Below, one piece after another: positions 34,123 through 42,897 of a stretch of 64,000 nt of DNA. The stretch's first letter is position 1, and every line of letters starts with the position of its first letter. This stretch comes from Candidatus Aegiribacteria sp. MLS_C. Lineage in GTDB: Bacteria; Fermentibacterota; Fermentibacteria; Fermentibacterales; JCC-6. The translations under genes were made by a program, and so were the position numbers. A model generated the notes under the pieces. It saw only the letters and a list, made by a program, of their open reading frames with translations. It ran no database searches and had not been told where the DNA came from. Location: the NCBI GenBank assembly GCA_002030045.1, contig LQBI01000031.1, forward strand, positions 134,618-198,617, read 5' to 3'.

Positions 34123-35274
34123 TCATATCCGCAGACCTGAACCCCAGCCGCACTCCACCGCGAAGTCCATGCATCTGCCGAAGGACTCGCTGTCCAGCCC
34201 GGGGCATTCCACGCCGGTGCCGCGGAGGACGGACCTGGTGCGTCGGTCGTCGAACCTCCTCCTGTCGGTCATATAGGGATAGTAGAGCTTGATATAGCCG
34301 TCCAGCAGCACCTCCAGCGGCGAAGGCCCTCCGGCCCTCCTCCCGAGAACGGTCCGAAGACCGCGGATGCCGAACTTGCTTCCCGTCATTTCCACGAGTT
34401 CGTCAAGCGTGTTCTCCCTCCGGTTCACGATATGGAAGACGCCGGTCTCCCCGGATTCCATGATGCGGAGTACCGAAGCGACCAGGTAGTCGACAGGTAT
34501 CAGGTTCATCCAGCCTCCGCGATGGGGTATCGTAAGGGGAATGACCGTCTTCCCGGATTCGTCGATCCCGATGCCCAGTCTCCGCGCCCTGGACCCTCCC
34601 GAGGTCTCCAGGTCCCTTCTGAAGGTATCCCTGAGGAAGACCATTATTCGAACAGGGTAGTAAAGGGCGTTGAACCTCAGGCTCCTGCCTGTTGTGGAAT
34701 CCCCGTAGACGATTGAGGGACGGTAGATGGTGAGCTTTCGGCCGGCATCCCCGCACAGCCCGGTTATCATTCTCTCGGCAAGGTGCTTCGATCTCTCGTA
34801 CTCGTTGTGGAACCCCTCCGCATCGGCCAGCTCCTCCGTGTAGGTCCCCTCACCGCTGCCCACGGCGTATGCGGTGCTCATGTGATGGAAGTGAGAATCC
34901 CCGCCCAGGGTCCGGAAGAGGTTGAGTAGGCCGTCCACGTTGGTCCTTCTGACCTGTTCGCTCCGCCTTGCCGCGAAAGAGGTGTCAGCGGCGCAGTGCA
35001 GGATATGGTCAGCCCTGCTCCCCAGCCGCCGCGCTTCGGACCTTCCCATTCCAAGGTCCGGGTCGTCCAGGCTTGCCTCCACCACCTCGGGACCTTTCCC
35101 GGGACCGATCCCGAAGAATTCCATAAGGTTCCGGATCCTGCTCCCGGGATCCCTGCCGTTCCCCGACCTCGCAAGTGCTATCACGCTGCACCCGGCCCCG
35201 AGGAGCCCGGCGGTGAGGAATCCCCCTATGAAACCGGTTGCTCCGGTGACTATGACGACAGGTCCGGCTGTCAT
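34123..35274 (-). CDS. Extended SDR / thioester-reductase-like NAD(P)-dependent protein
   Basis: 383 residues. The N-terminus has the Rossmann motif VIVTGATGFIGGFLTAGLL. HCAADTSF, HHMSTAYAVG and the catalytic YERSKHLAE (YxxxK) follow, then YRPSIVYGDS and a substrate part with WMNLIPVDYLVASVL. This matches the extended SDR proteins related to thioester reductases and fatty-acyl-CoA reductases, which reduce or epimerise activated substrates. The insert around residues 195-240 is family-like. The ATG overlaps the stop of the FAD/Fe-S gene upstream (ATGA), so it is the last gene of the four-gene operon. Confidence 0.84.
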   Translation of the reverse strand: MTAGPVVIVTGATGFIGGFLTAGLLGAGCSVIALARSGNGRDPGSRIRNLMEFFGIGPGKGPEVVEASLDDPDLGMGRSEARRLGSRADHILHCAADTSFAARRSEQVRRTNVDGLLNLFRTLGGDSHFHHMSTAYAVGSGEGTYTEELADAEGFHNEYERSKHLAERMITGLCGDAGRKLTIYRPSIVYGDSTTGRSLRFNALYYPVRIMVFLRDTFRRDLETSGGSRARRLGIGIDESGKTVIPLTIPHRGGWMNLIPVDYLVASVLRIMESGETGVFHIVNRRENTLDELVEMTGSKFGIRGLRTVLGRRAGGPSPLEVLLDGYIKLYYPYMTDRRRFDDRRTRSVLRGTGVECPGLDSESFGRCMDFAVECGWGSGLRI

Positions 35275-37124
35275 TCCCCGATGGCCCTGCGGTAGAGGAA
35301 GGTCTCCTTCCTGCAGAAACCCTGGTTGAACAGGTACCTGATCCAGAGGAACCTGGGATCCTTCGACTGCAGCTCCTCCAGCATCCCGGCCGCCTCGGCC
35401 ATGGCTCCCTGCATGCGGCGGACCTGCTCAGGGTCGGTGTGGTCGAGGTACATGTCCCACTCCATGACTCCCCGCCTTCCGCGGTCCAGGGGGGTGATGA
35501 AGCCGAATTCCCCCCTGACGCCGGCACTGGCGGCCACGTCCGCGAAGGCGAGATCGAGGTCCCTGACGGCCTCGGCGTCGTCCATGGGTACGTAGACGAT
35601 GAAGGCCACTACGTGTCCCTCGCGGCCCATCCTGGAGCTGACGCTCCTCACGGCGTTCATCATGAAGATGTCGGTCATCGAGGGATCCCGGTAAACTTCT
35701 CGGTATAGTTCCCTCAGGTCCTCATCCACGGCGGATGCGAGTTTTTCCGGCGACGGTCCCAGGACCGCCTCCAGCACCGGGAGCATCTCCGGTCTTGCCA
35801 GGAGCGTGTATGGCGGTTCGTCACCCTCCAGACCGGCCAGGATGTCGGAGATCCCGTCGTCGGAAAGCGATGGGAGGCCAAGGATCAGGCATCGCATCAC
35901 TTCCTGCGAGAGGACCGCGTCAGCGGCCCTGGAGGCTGACTCCAGGGTCCCGCCGTCACCCAGGACCACCACGGAGTACTCGATGCCCAGCTTCCCGGGC
36001 AGTATTTTCCGAAGGGCTTCAGCCTGTGCCGCGACGGGGGCTATGAACGAGGACAGGTACTCGGTTCCCAGCATGCCTATGCCCAGTCCCGTGCCGGACG
36101 CGTTGAGTTCCCTGGCGTACTCCAGAGCGCTTTCGAAATCCCCGAAGGGCACTAAGATGCCCGATTCGTCCCCCGAAAGGGGGTGAAGGCGTACGGTTGC
36201 CTCGGTGCATATTCCGGGAGCCCCGCGTTCCTCCATTCGAAAGAACGAGAGGTCCGGCCCTCCTTCCGCGCATAACCGGAAGACCTCCCCCTCTGGAGAT
36301 ACGAACTCGGCGTCCAGGACGTTGTCCCTGCAGGTCCCCAGGGAGCTTGAGAAGAGGGAGAATATACCGGAGCAGACCATGTTGGCGCAGTAGAGGGCCG
36401 CAGGTTCGGCTGCGTTCACCAGGAAACCCCTGGCCAGGGCCGCTCTCTGCAGGTCGTGGGAACTGACACCGGCCCCCACCCTGACGCACCAGTCCTCCTC
36501 GTCGAACTCCATCCACCTCATCCTGGCGGTGTCGATGACCAGTCCGGGGGTGAGGACGAAACCCATCACCGATGAACCGTTCCCCCTGACCGCGTAATCG
36601 ATGCCTTTATTCATGCAGTGCCGCACTATCGAAGCCGTCTCGGCGGCAGTGGCAGGAAGCGCCACGTAGCGTGGCACAGTGCGCCGCGAGATTGGGCAGG
36701 GGTCGTCGGAATAGGCCTCCAGGTGCGCCGGGTCGTTGCTGGCCCATTCATCCCCCACTATTTCCCTCAGCCCGTCCAGGAAGGGGTCGGAAGGCACCTC
36801 CTCCGGTTCCCGCGTACCGGTCAGCCGCTCCACAAGTTCCCTGAGGGCGGAAGCGGCGGCCGATGGTCTCAGGCCCTGGACGAAGTGGCATTGCATATCG
36901 CATTCGCCGCAGAGCGTGCAGGACCGCGCCACCTCGGCGAGTACGGGAGTGAGCGGAAGCCGCCCGGAGGCGGCGGCGGCGTAGAGGTCCATCCTGCCCT
37001 GGGGGTAGAATGACACGTAATAGCGGCCCGCCGCTCCAGGGCAGAGGCCCCTTCCAAGGTAGTCTATCTTGCACATGGCGTAGTGCCGGCAGCTCCTGGC
37101 TGTTTCGAGGGGGCCGAGGCTCAT
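35271..37124 (-). CDS. FAD-linked oxidoreductase with N-terminal Fe-S cluster motif
   Basis: 617 residues. Near residue 70 lies the Fe-S-type motif SCTLCGECDMQC. From about residue 130 an FAD-binding PCMH domain of the GlcD/lactate-dehydrogenase type follows (YVALPATAAETASIVRHCMNKGIDYAVRGNGSSVMGF, VRVGAGVSSHDLQ, ERGAPGICTEATVRL). The C-terminal part is the usual cap. Such enzymes oxidise 2-hydroxy acids or related compounds and pass electrons to an Fe-S partner; the fused cluster lies at the opposite end from the usual C-terminal position. The ATG at 37124 overlaps the stop of the DUF523 gene (ATGA). The substrate cannot be named. Confidence 0.82.
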   Translation of the reverse strand: MSLGPLETARSCRHYAMCKIDYLGRGLCPGAAGRYYVSFYPQGRMDLYAAAASGRLPLTPVLAEVARSCTLCGECDMQCHFVQGLRPSAAASALRELVERLTGTREPEEVPSDPFLDGLREIVGDEWASNDPAHLEAYSDDPCPISRRTVPRYVALPATAAETASIVRHCMNKGIDYAVRGNGSSVMGFVLTPGLVIDTARMRWMEFDEEDWCVRVGAGVSSHDLQRAALARGFLVNAAEPAALYCANMVCSGIFSLFSSSLGTCRDNVLDAEFVSPEGEVFRLCAEGGPDLSFFRMEERGAPGICTEATVRLHPLSGDESGILVPFGDFESALEYARELNASGTGLGIGMLGTEYLSSFIAPVAAQAEALRKILPGKLGIEYSVVVLGDGGTLESASRAADAVLSQEVMRCLILGLPSLSDDGISDILAGLEGDEPPYTLLARPEMLPVLEAVLGPSPEKLASAVDEDLRELYREVYRDPSMTDIFMMNAVRSVSSRMGREGHVVAFIVYVPMDDAEAVRDLDLAFADVAASAGVRGEFGFITPLDRGRRGVMEWDMYLDHTDPEQVRRMQGAMAEAAGMLEELQSKDPRFLWIRYLFNQGFCRKETFLYRRAIGE

Positions 37125-38104
37125 CGCCAGTACTCGTCCTTCCCGAGTCCTCCGCACCTGTCGAGCAGTTCCTCCGGATAGGGATGGAAGAACGTCTGGT
37201 CCCGCAGGTAATCAACATGGAACCTCACGATCCAGCTCTCCAGGAGCTTGATGCAGGTGACCAGGGGTGTTCTGCCCTCCCTGTACATCTCCAGGTGGTC
37301 CAGGAAGAAACCCCTCTCCTCCGGCGAGATATGGTCGGACACGTAGCCGAAGGCGTGCTGCAGCACGTTGATGTTGGCCCGGTAGGAGGGGCCTCTCGAA
37401 AGGGCGGACCGAAGAACCCCGCCGTAGAGTTCCACCGTCCTCTCCAGCCCGGCGGATCTCTGAGCGGCCACTATCCTTCCCAGTTCCCTCATCCGCTCCT
37501 GGTCGTACGCCATCAGCAGCAGCTTGTTCCTGCTCTGGAAATCAACCAGTTCGGAAGCTCTGCCGATTCCGCCGATCCTCCTGAAGTCGGCCAGGGTGAA
37601 GAGTTTCCTAAGGAAATGGTCCCTTATCTCCACGTTGTGGAGCCTTCCCTCGTCTTCCACCGCCAGCCCCGGGAAGCGCCTTGCCACCTCGCCCCCGAAC
37701 AGGCCGGCGCCCCTGCCGGTGATAAGGCTCTGACCGTCCTCCCTGTACTGCTTCACATCCCTCATTCCGCAGGAGGGCGACCTTGATTTGAGAAGGAAAC
37801 CGTCCACCTCGCCAAGGTCCTCCAGGAACCTCTCGACGTACTCCAGCATGCTTCCGGTATGGTCGAGGCCGGTGGCGGGCTGGAACATCCTCTGTTCACC
37901 GTCATGGACGATTATGCGCACCGGATGTCTGGGAATGCCCAGTCCGATGTCGGCTTCCGGACAGGGGGTTACGAACTCCACGAAGAGCTCCAGGGCCTCG
38001 ACCAGCGGATCGCTCAGCTTCTGGCCGTTGTAGCGGCAGCTGTCGAAACCTAGGCACCTGCTGCACACCAGCCTGGGCCTGACCGGCCATTCGATCTTGG
38101 GCAT
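37121..38104 (-). CDS. DUF523-DUF1722 (YbgA-type) fusion protein
   Basis: 327 residues. The N-terminal DUF523 unit has CSRCLGFDSCRYNG, FVTPCPEADIGLGIPRHPVRI and KSRSPSCGM, with cysteines likely to bind metal or Fe-S. The C-terminal DUF1722 (YbgA) unit starts near residue 180 with IRDHFLRKLFTLADFR and contains LLMAYDQERMRELG and YGGVLRSALS. The pair occurs fused in many bacteria; some DUF523-type proteins are desulfidases or 2-thiouracil desulfurases, which suggests but does not prove a sulfur role. The ATG at 38104 has AGGAAAGG 5 nt upstream. A GTG at 38143 overlapping the previous stop (GTGA) is an alternative start. Confidence 0.85.
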   Translation of the reverse strand: MPKIEWPVRPRLVCSRCLGFDSCRYNGQKLSDPLVEALELFVEFVTPCPEADIGLGIPRHPVRIIVHDGEQRMFQPATGLDHTGSMLEYVERFLEDLGEVDGFLLKSRSPSCGMRDVKQYREDGQSLITGRGAGLFGGEVARRFPGLAVEDEGRLHNVEIRDHFLRKLFTLADFRRIGGIGRASELVDFQSRNKLLLMAYDQERMRELGRIVAAQRSAGLERTVELYGGVLRSALSRGPSYRANINVLQHAFGYVSDHISPEERGFFLDHLEMYREGRTPLVTCIKLLESWIVRFHVDYLRDQTFFHPYPEELLDRCGGLGKDEYWR

Positions 38105-38139
38105 ACCGGCCTTTCCTTTCAGGGTCTGGATGGACGACT

Positions 38140-38988
38140 TCACGTGCTCCCCGGGGAGCCGCTGTCCCGGGACCTGTCACGACCGGGCATGCAGGGTCCG
38201 AGATGTGTCGACAGGAAGTCGGAGACCTCGCGGAAGGCCTTCAACGCCTCCGGCGAGAGTTCACCGTTCCTGTCCGGTCTTACGAAGGCGTGGGGCTGTC
38301 CTTCGAAGAGGCAGAGCCTGACCTCTGTTCCTTCTGCTGCAAGCGCCTCGTGAAGGATCTTCGACTGCTCCACCGGAACCATTCGGTCCGAGCAGCCATG
38401 GATTATCATGAAAGGAGGGGTGTCCTGGCTGACCAGCAGGGCGGGTGAAGCCGATTCGACTGTTGCCCGGGGAGGCCTCATCCGGCCGAACAGTATGTAC
38501 TGGCCCACTCTTCTCCTTCCCGGACCCAGGTGGGAGGGGCCGAAGAAGTCGACCACGCACCTGATGTGCTTCGCCGTTTCGGGCCGGGTGCCCAGCAGGG
38601 CGGCAAGATGGGCGCCTGCGGAGTACCCTACGGCCCCTATCCTCGAAACGTCTACGCCCAGGTCTTCACCCCCTTCCAGGACCCATTCGAGGAGTGTGCG
38701 CACGTCCTCCCAGCACGCCGGCCACCTGTTCCTCCCCCTCCTCGCCAGCCTGTAGTTGGCGGTGAAGACCACGAACCCCCTGGAGGCGAGACCTCTTGAC
38801 GCTCCGGCCAGCATGTCCTTGTCGCCCTTCCTCCAGGCTCCTCCATGCAGGTGCAGAACGGCCGGAAGCCGCTCATCCGATGAGGACCGCCCGACGGCAG
38901 GTCTGTATATGTCCACGGCCTGCTCTTCGAGGTCCCCATACCGTACATCGGAAAGGACGTCACATTCGAACCTGGCTTCGATACCCAT
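38140..38988 (-). CDS. Alpha/beta hydrolase of the BD-FAE/HSL-like group
   Basis: 282 residues. It shows VDIYRPA, the oxyanion motif LHLHGGAWRKGDKD, VVFTANYRL, the nucleophile elbow GAVGYSAGAHLAALLG (catalytic Ser), and PPFMIIHGCSDRMVPVEQS with the acid and PHAFVRP with the histidine, so the triad appears complete. Members are carboxylesterases or deacylases. No signal peptide is present. The ATG at 38988 was chosen for its GGAGAGGG site; longer starts up to GTG 39045 are possible. It is the first gene of the minus-strand operon that continues with DUF523/DUF1722. Confidence 0.86.
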   Translation of the reverse strand: MGIEARFECDVLSDVRYGDLEEQAVDIYRPAVGRSSSDERLPAVLHLHGGAWRKGDKDMLAGASRGLASRGFVVFTANYRLARRGRNRWPACWEDVRTLLEWVLEGGEDLGVDVSRIGAVGYSAGAHLAALLGTRPETAKHIRCVVDFFGPSHLGPGRRRVGQYILFGRMRPPRATVESASPALLVSQDTPPFMIIHGCSDRMVPVEQSKILHEALAAEGTEVRLCLFEGQPHAFVRPDRNGELSPEALKAFREVSDFLSTHLGPCMPGRDRSRDSGSPGST

Positions 38989-39108
38989 GTACCGGACCCT
39001 CTCCTCCATTACCGCCGGGTCTGCGCGGGTTACCGGATGCAACACCTGGATGATTGACTAAGATAGCCGGGGTTTTCAGGGGAGGTCAACTAGCTGTCAT
39101 GAAAGGAG

Positions 39109-39149
39109 GGCGGACCGGTCGCCGAGAGGGGAGGAGCGACCGGTCCGCC
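39109..39149 (-). terminator. Strong stem-loop after pstS
   Basis: GGCGGACCGGTCGC (39109-39122) and GCGACCGGTCCGCC (39136-39149) are perfect complementary arms of 14 bp with a 13-nt loop. The hairpin starts 20 nt after the pstS stop on the minus strand and is followed there by a short CTCCTTTC tract. It would end the pstS transcript before the hydrolase operon. Confidence 0.68.
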
Positions 39150-39169
39150 ATGAAACCCGTCCGGCTGGA

Positions 39170-39970
39170 TCAGCCGGCGGGGAGGTAACCCTCTTCGAGT
39201 ACGATGGCCTGACCTTCGGGTCCGAGTATGAACTCGAGCCATTCGGCCACGGCACCGGTGGGTTGACCCCTGGTGATCATGTTCAGCGGACGGACCACGG
39301 GGTATTCCCCGGAAACGGCGTTCTCAACGGTGGCGTCCACTCCGTCGACGGCAAGGGGCTCGACGGAATCGTCAATGTAGCCGAAGGATAGGAAACCGAT
39401 GGAGTAGGGGGTGGTGGACACGGTGGTCCTCACGGCGCCGTTGGAGGGCAGGAGTATGGCGCTGAGGCAGATCAGGACCTCGTCCATCACCATCTCCTCG
39501 AAGGCGGCCCTGGTGCCGGACCCCTCTTCCCTGGCGACGACGGTTATCATCTGGTCCGGGCCGCCGACCTGGCTCCAGCTGGTTATTTCGCCTGAGAAGA
39601 TTCCCCTTACCTCTTCGATGGTCAGACCGGCCACTGGTACGCCGGGGTTTACGGCTATGGCTATTCCGTCCCTGGCTATGGTGTGCACTACGATCTCGGG
39701 GTTCTCGGCGAATTCCGACTCCTTGACCTCCCTGGAGGCTGCTCCGATGTCGGCCGTGCCGTCCGCCGCGGAACGCACGCCTACGCTGCTGCCGCCTCCC
39801 TGGATGGTTATGCGCACCGAGGGGTCCACCTGCTCGTAAGCCTCGGCAAGACTCTCGGCCAGTGGCTGGACGGTGGTGGAGCCCACCACCTCTATGTCGG
39901 CAGCTGCTGCCCCCGGAACGGGAGCAACGAAGGAGAGAACCGTCAGGAGAACTATTGACAGTCTTGACAT
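39170..39970 (-). CDS. pstS: Phosphate ABC transporter substrate-binding protein PstS
   Basis: 266 residues with a signal peptide (LSIVLLTVLSFVAPVPGAAAA). The mature protein begins DIEVVGSTTVQPLAESLAEAYE and shows the phosphate-loop motifs QGGGSSVGVRSAADGTADIGAASRE, RDGIAIAVNPG, IFSGEITSW and REEGSGTRAAFEE, all classic for PstS-type proteins that bind phosphate in the periplasm. No pstC, pstA, pstB or phoU gene adjoins it; the neighbours are an unrelated operon and a divergent secreted protein. GGAAAGGTG lies 5 nt upstream of the ATG. PHO-box-like direct repeats lie about 90-130 nt upstream. Confidence 0.92.
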   Translation of the reverse strand: MSRLSIVLLTVLSFVAPVPGAAAADIEVVGSTTVQPLAESLAEAYEQVDPSVRITIQGGGSSVGVRSAADGTADIGAASREVKESEFAENPEIVVHTIARDGIAIAVNPGVPVAGLTIEEVRGIFSGEITSWSQVGGPDQMITVVAREEGSGTRAAFEEMVMDEVLICLSAILLPSNGAVRTTVSTTPYSIGFLSFGYIDDSVEPLAVDGVDATVENAVSGEYPVVRPLNMITRGQPTGAVAEWLEFILGPEGQAIVLEEGYLPAG

Positions 39971-40061
39971 GTTTCACCTTTCCTTCTGTGACGGGTTGAA
40001 GGATACCGGGCTTTGGCCACCCGGCGACCATGGATTATGGTTGGAGCGATGATGTAGCCCG

Positions 40062-40103
40062 GGTGTTAAGCGGGTATTTTGCAGGTGTTAAGAAGAAGCT
40101 AAG
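40062..40103 (-). promoter_or_regulatory. PHO-box-like direct repeats, 11-bp period
   Basis: On the minus strand, CTTAACACC occurs at 40092-40084 and again at 40070-40062, exactly 22 bp apart. Between them CAAAATACC occupies the 11-bp register, and CTTAGCTTC lies one period further upstream (40103-40095). PhoB and PhoP bind direct repeats with an 11-bp period (TTAACA-like in Bacillus PhoP), so the array fits a PHO box for pstS. Confidence 0.55.
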
Positions 40104-40127
40104 GAGTCAGCCCGGGAGGGGGCCCGA

Positions 40128-41630
40128 ATGCGTTCGACAGTTGTCCTGCTGTGTATTGCGGTATGTCCTGTGATGTCGGTCACCTACTACGTGTCCAACG
40201 GGGGCAACGATTCCTGGAGCGGCACCAGCCCGGATTCGGCCTTCGCCACCCTTCAGCATGCGGCCGACCTGGTGGCACCTGGCGACAGCGTCCTGGCACT
40301 TGACGGCTACTACGCGGGGTTCGACCTGAGGTCCGGCGGTACAGGTACTTCCCCCGTAGTGTTCGCCGCCATGGATGACGACGCCTGGATAGACCAGCGG
40401 AACCCCGTCACCGAGGACGGAATAAACCTTGAGGGAGCGGACTGGGTGGTGGTGGACGGTTTCAATCTTGCGGAGCTTCCCCGCAACGGTGTCAGAGTGG
40501 CCCTCTCGGACCATGTGACCGTCAGGGAGTGCTACTGCGAGGGATGCTTCGAGAGAGGGATCTTCACCGCTTTCGCCGAGTATTTGACCATAGAGCACAA
40601 CGAGTGCTGCGGAAGCGTGGACGAGCACGGCATCTACCATTCCAACAGCGGCGACCACCCGGTGATAAGGTACAACGTGTGCTATAACAACAACGGTTGC
40701 GGAATACACATGAACGGTGACCTGAGCTCCGGCGGGGACGGCATCATCTCCGATGCCGTGGTCCAGGGGAACGTAGTGTACGGCAACGGTCAGGGAGGCG
40801 GCTCGGGGATCAACTGCGACGGAGTGGTGGAGTCGGTCATCTTCAACAACCTGCTCTACATGAACCACTCCGGCGGATTAAGCCTCTACATGATCGACGG
40901 GGCAACCGGCTCGCATCACGTTGAGGTGTACAACAACACCATCGTGCAGCCCGACGACGGCAGGTGGGGGATCAACATCAACTCGGGCTCCACCAATGCG
41001 GCGGTTCTGAACAACATCGTGCTGACGGCGCACCCCTGGAGGGGCAGCGTATCCCTGGATGCCTCCTCCCAGGAGGGTTTTCAGAGCGGGTGGAACCTCA
41101 CGGAGGACAGGTTCAGCGTGGACGGCGGCGATACGGTGATCCCTCTCTCCGAATGGCAGTCCCTGGGCTACGGCGTCTCCACCGAGGTCTGTGCGGGCTG
41201 GAACCAGACCTTCGTAAACTGGCAGGGTGACGACTACCACAACGCTCAGGGTTCCCAGGCGTTGGATTCGGGGACCTCCCAGGTGCAGCCTCCGGTGATG
41301 GACGACCTGGAAGGCGTTCCCAGACCCCAGTGCGGTAGCTTCGACCGGGGATGCTACGAATCCTGGCCCCAGGGGACGGAGGATCCCGCCTCCGGGCAGT
41401 CACCGTCTCCCCGTTTCCTTCGCGGCCCCGGGTATGTGCTCTTCACGGGTCTTCCTGAAGGGTCCGAGGTCCTGGTGCTGGACCTGTCGGGAAGGCTCCG
41501 GGCGGAACTGTACGAGCGGGAGGGCACCGCACTTTGGGTCTGCGGTCACCTGCCCGGGGGTGTGTACCTTTTCGGAGTGCGTTCCCGGGAGGGCGGCCTG
41601 GACTCCACCGGTCGCCTGGCGCTCATATGA
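40128..41630 (+). CDS. Secreted right-handed beta-helix protein with C-terminal sorting-like domain
   Basis: 500 residues with a signal peptide (MRSTVVLLCIAVCPVMS). The mature start TYYVSNGGNDSWSGTSPDSAFATLQHAADLVAPGDSVLALDG is the usual opening of parallel beta-helix proteins (polysaccharide lyase or glycosidase relatives), followed by strand-turn repeats such as VTVRECYCEGCFERGIF, VIRYNVCYNNNGCGIHM and VEVYNNTIVQPDDG. The last 80 residues (GPGYVLFTGLPEGSEVLVLDLSGRLRAEL... GGVYLFGVRS) are a shortened sorting-like domain. A surface polysaccharide-active or binding role is inferred; no catalytic set was recognised. GGGAGGG lies 7 nt before the ATG. It is divergent from pstS. Confidence 0.85.
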   Translation: MRSTVVLLCIAVCPVMSVTYYVSNGGNDSWSGTSPDSAFATLQHAADLVAPGDSVLALDGYYAGFDLRSGGTGTSPVVFAAMDDDAWIDQRNPVTEDGINLEGADWVVVDGFNLAELPRNGVRVALSDHVTVRECYCEGCFERGIFTAFAEYLTIEHNECCGSVDEHGIYHSNSGDHPVIRYNVCYNNNGCGIHMNGDLSSGGDGIISDAVVQGNVVYGNGQGGGSGINCDGVVESVIFNNLLYMNHSGGLSLYMIDGATGSHHVEVYNNTIVQPDDGRWGININSGSTNAAVLNNIVLTAHPWRGSVSLDASSQEGFQSGWNLTEDRFSVDGGDTVIPLSEWQSLGYGVSTEVCAGWNQTFVNWQGDDYHNAQGSQALDSGTSQVQPPVMDDLEGVPRPQCGSFDRGCYESWPQGTEDPASGQSPSPRFLRGPGYVLFTGLPEGSEVLVLDLSGRLRAELYEREGTALWVCGHLPGGVYLFGVRSREGGLDSTGRLALI

Positions 41631-41712
41631 CCCGGTCCGGGGCTTGCAGCCCGCTTCCCCGGCGGGTAGTATCCCAGTTCACCATCACCATGAACCCTGA
41701 TTGGAGACGGCA

Positions 41713-42879
41713 ATGGGAGTTCTGAATCACCGGTCACTGATCCGCTCATCATCCGCGGCAGCGGCTGTGGCGGTCATTCTCCTGATGATCCTGGCAGGCT
41801 GCGGTGGAGAAGAAGTCCCGGAAACTGCCACCTCCGCCGACAGCACCGTTACAGTAGTTGACGGTCTCGGCCGCACCGTCACCGTCCCCTTCGACCCGGA
41901 ACACGTGATATGCTCGGGACCCGGCTGCCTCAGGCTGCTGGTCTACCTGCAGGCCCAGGACCGGGCTGTTGCGGTGGACGATATGGAGGGTAGACGCGCC
42001 ACCTTCGAGGCCAGGCCCTACTTCCTGGCGAACCCGCAGCTGGCGGAGCTGCCTGTCTTCGGAGAGTTCAGGGGACACGACAATCCCGAACTGATAATAG
42101 CGCTGGACCCCAGGCCCCAGGTCATATTCAAGACATTTCCTCTCATGGGGACCGATCCCCTGGAGCTGGAGGAGAAGACCGGCATACCGGTAGTGGTGCT
42201 TGAGTACGGCAGTGTATGGCCCGACCGCGAGGATTTCGGCCGGTCGCTGAGGATCATGGGGGAAGTTCTGGACCGCGGGGAGAGGGCGGAAGAGGTCATC
42301 GCCTTCATCGACTCGACAATCTCAGACCTGGCGGAGCGCACATCCGGCATACCTGATGACCTGCGGAGGAGCTGTTTCGTGGGGGGCATAGCCTATCGCG
42401 GCCCCCACGGCTTCCAGTCCACGGAACCGGGTTATCCGCCGTTCATCTTAGCCGGCGCCCGCAACGTCTCGATGCCGGAGGACCCAGGAACGCTTACAGG
42501 GGAGCACGCCGACGTGGCAAAGGAGCAGATACTGGCATGGGACCCGGAGGTGATCTTCGTGGACGGTTCCACCCTCGAAGCCGATCCCGGGGCCAGCGCC
42601 CTCCACCAGCTCCGTACCGACCCCGCCTACTCCTCTCTCTCGGCAGTGAGAACCGGTGAGGTATACTGCCTTCTGCCCTACAACTGGTACACATGGAACC
42701 TCGGCTCCATCCTGGCCGATGCCTACTTCATCGGGAAGGTCCTCTACCCGGAGAGCTTCGAAGACGTGGACCCCGCCGAAAAGGCAGACGAGATCTACCG
42801 TTTTCTGGTGGGGGCGGAGGTCTTCCTGCAGCTCAAGGGATCATTCGAGGGAATGGTCTTCGAGAGGGTGGAACTCTGA
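41713..42879 (+). CDS. Iron-complex/B12-type ABC transporter substrate-binding lipoprotein
   Basis: 388 residues. A lipobox (LLMILAGCGG, near residue 28) predicts a lipoprotein. The fold is that of class III binding proteins (BtuF/FhuD/FepB): VTVVDGLGRTVTVPFDPEHVICSGPG, NPELIIALDPRPQVIFKT, GIPVVVLEYG, AKEQILAWDPEVIFVDGS and LRTDPAYSSLSAVRTGEVYCLLPYNWY. Ligands of this class are siderophores, haem or cobalamin. The ATG at 41713 follows GGAGACGGCA. It is the first gene of a three-gene importer operon with permease and ATPase immediately downstream. No riboswitch could be recognised in the short leader. Confidence 0.9.
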   Translation: MGVLNHRSLIRSSSAAAAVAVILLMILAGCGGEEVPETATSADSTVTVVDGLGRTVTVPFDPEHVICSGPGCLRLLVYLQAQDRAVAVDDMEGRRATFEARPYFLANPQLAELPVFGEFRGHDNPELIIALDPRPQVIFKTFPLMGTDPLELEEKTGIPVVVLEYGSVWPDREDFGRSLRIMGEVLDRGERAEEVIAFIDSTISDLAERTSGIPDDLRRSCFVGGIAYRGPHGFQSTEPGYPPFILAGARNVSMPEDPGTLTGEHADVAKEQILAWDPEVIFVDGSTLEADPGASALHQLRTDPAYSSLSAVRTGEVYCLLPYNWYTWNLGSILADAYFIGKVLYPESFEDVDPAEKADEIYRFLVGAEVFLQLKGSFEGMVFERVEL

Positions 42880-42897
42880 CAGCGCAGGGAGGCCGCC

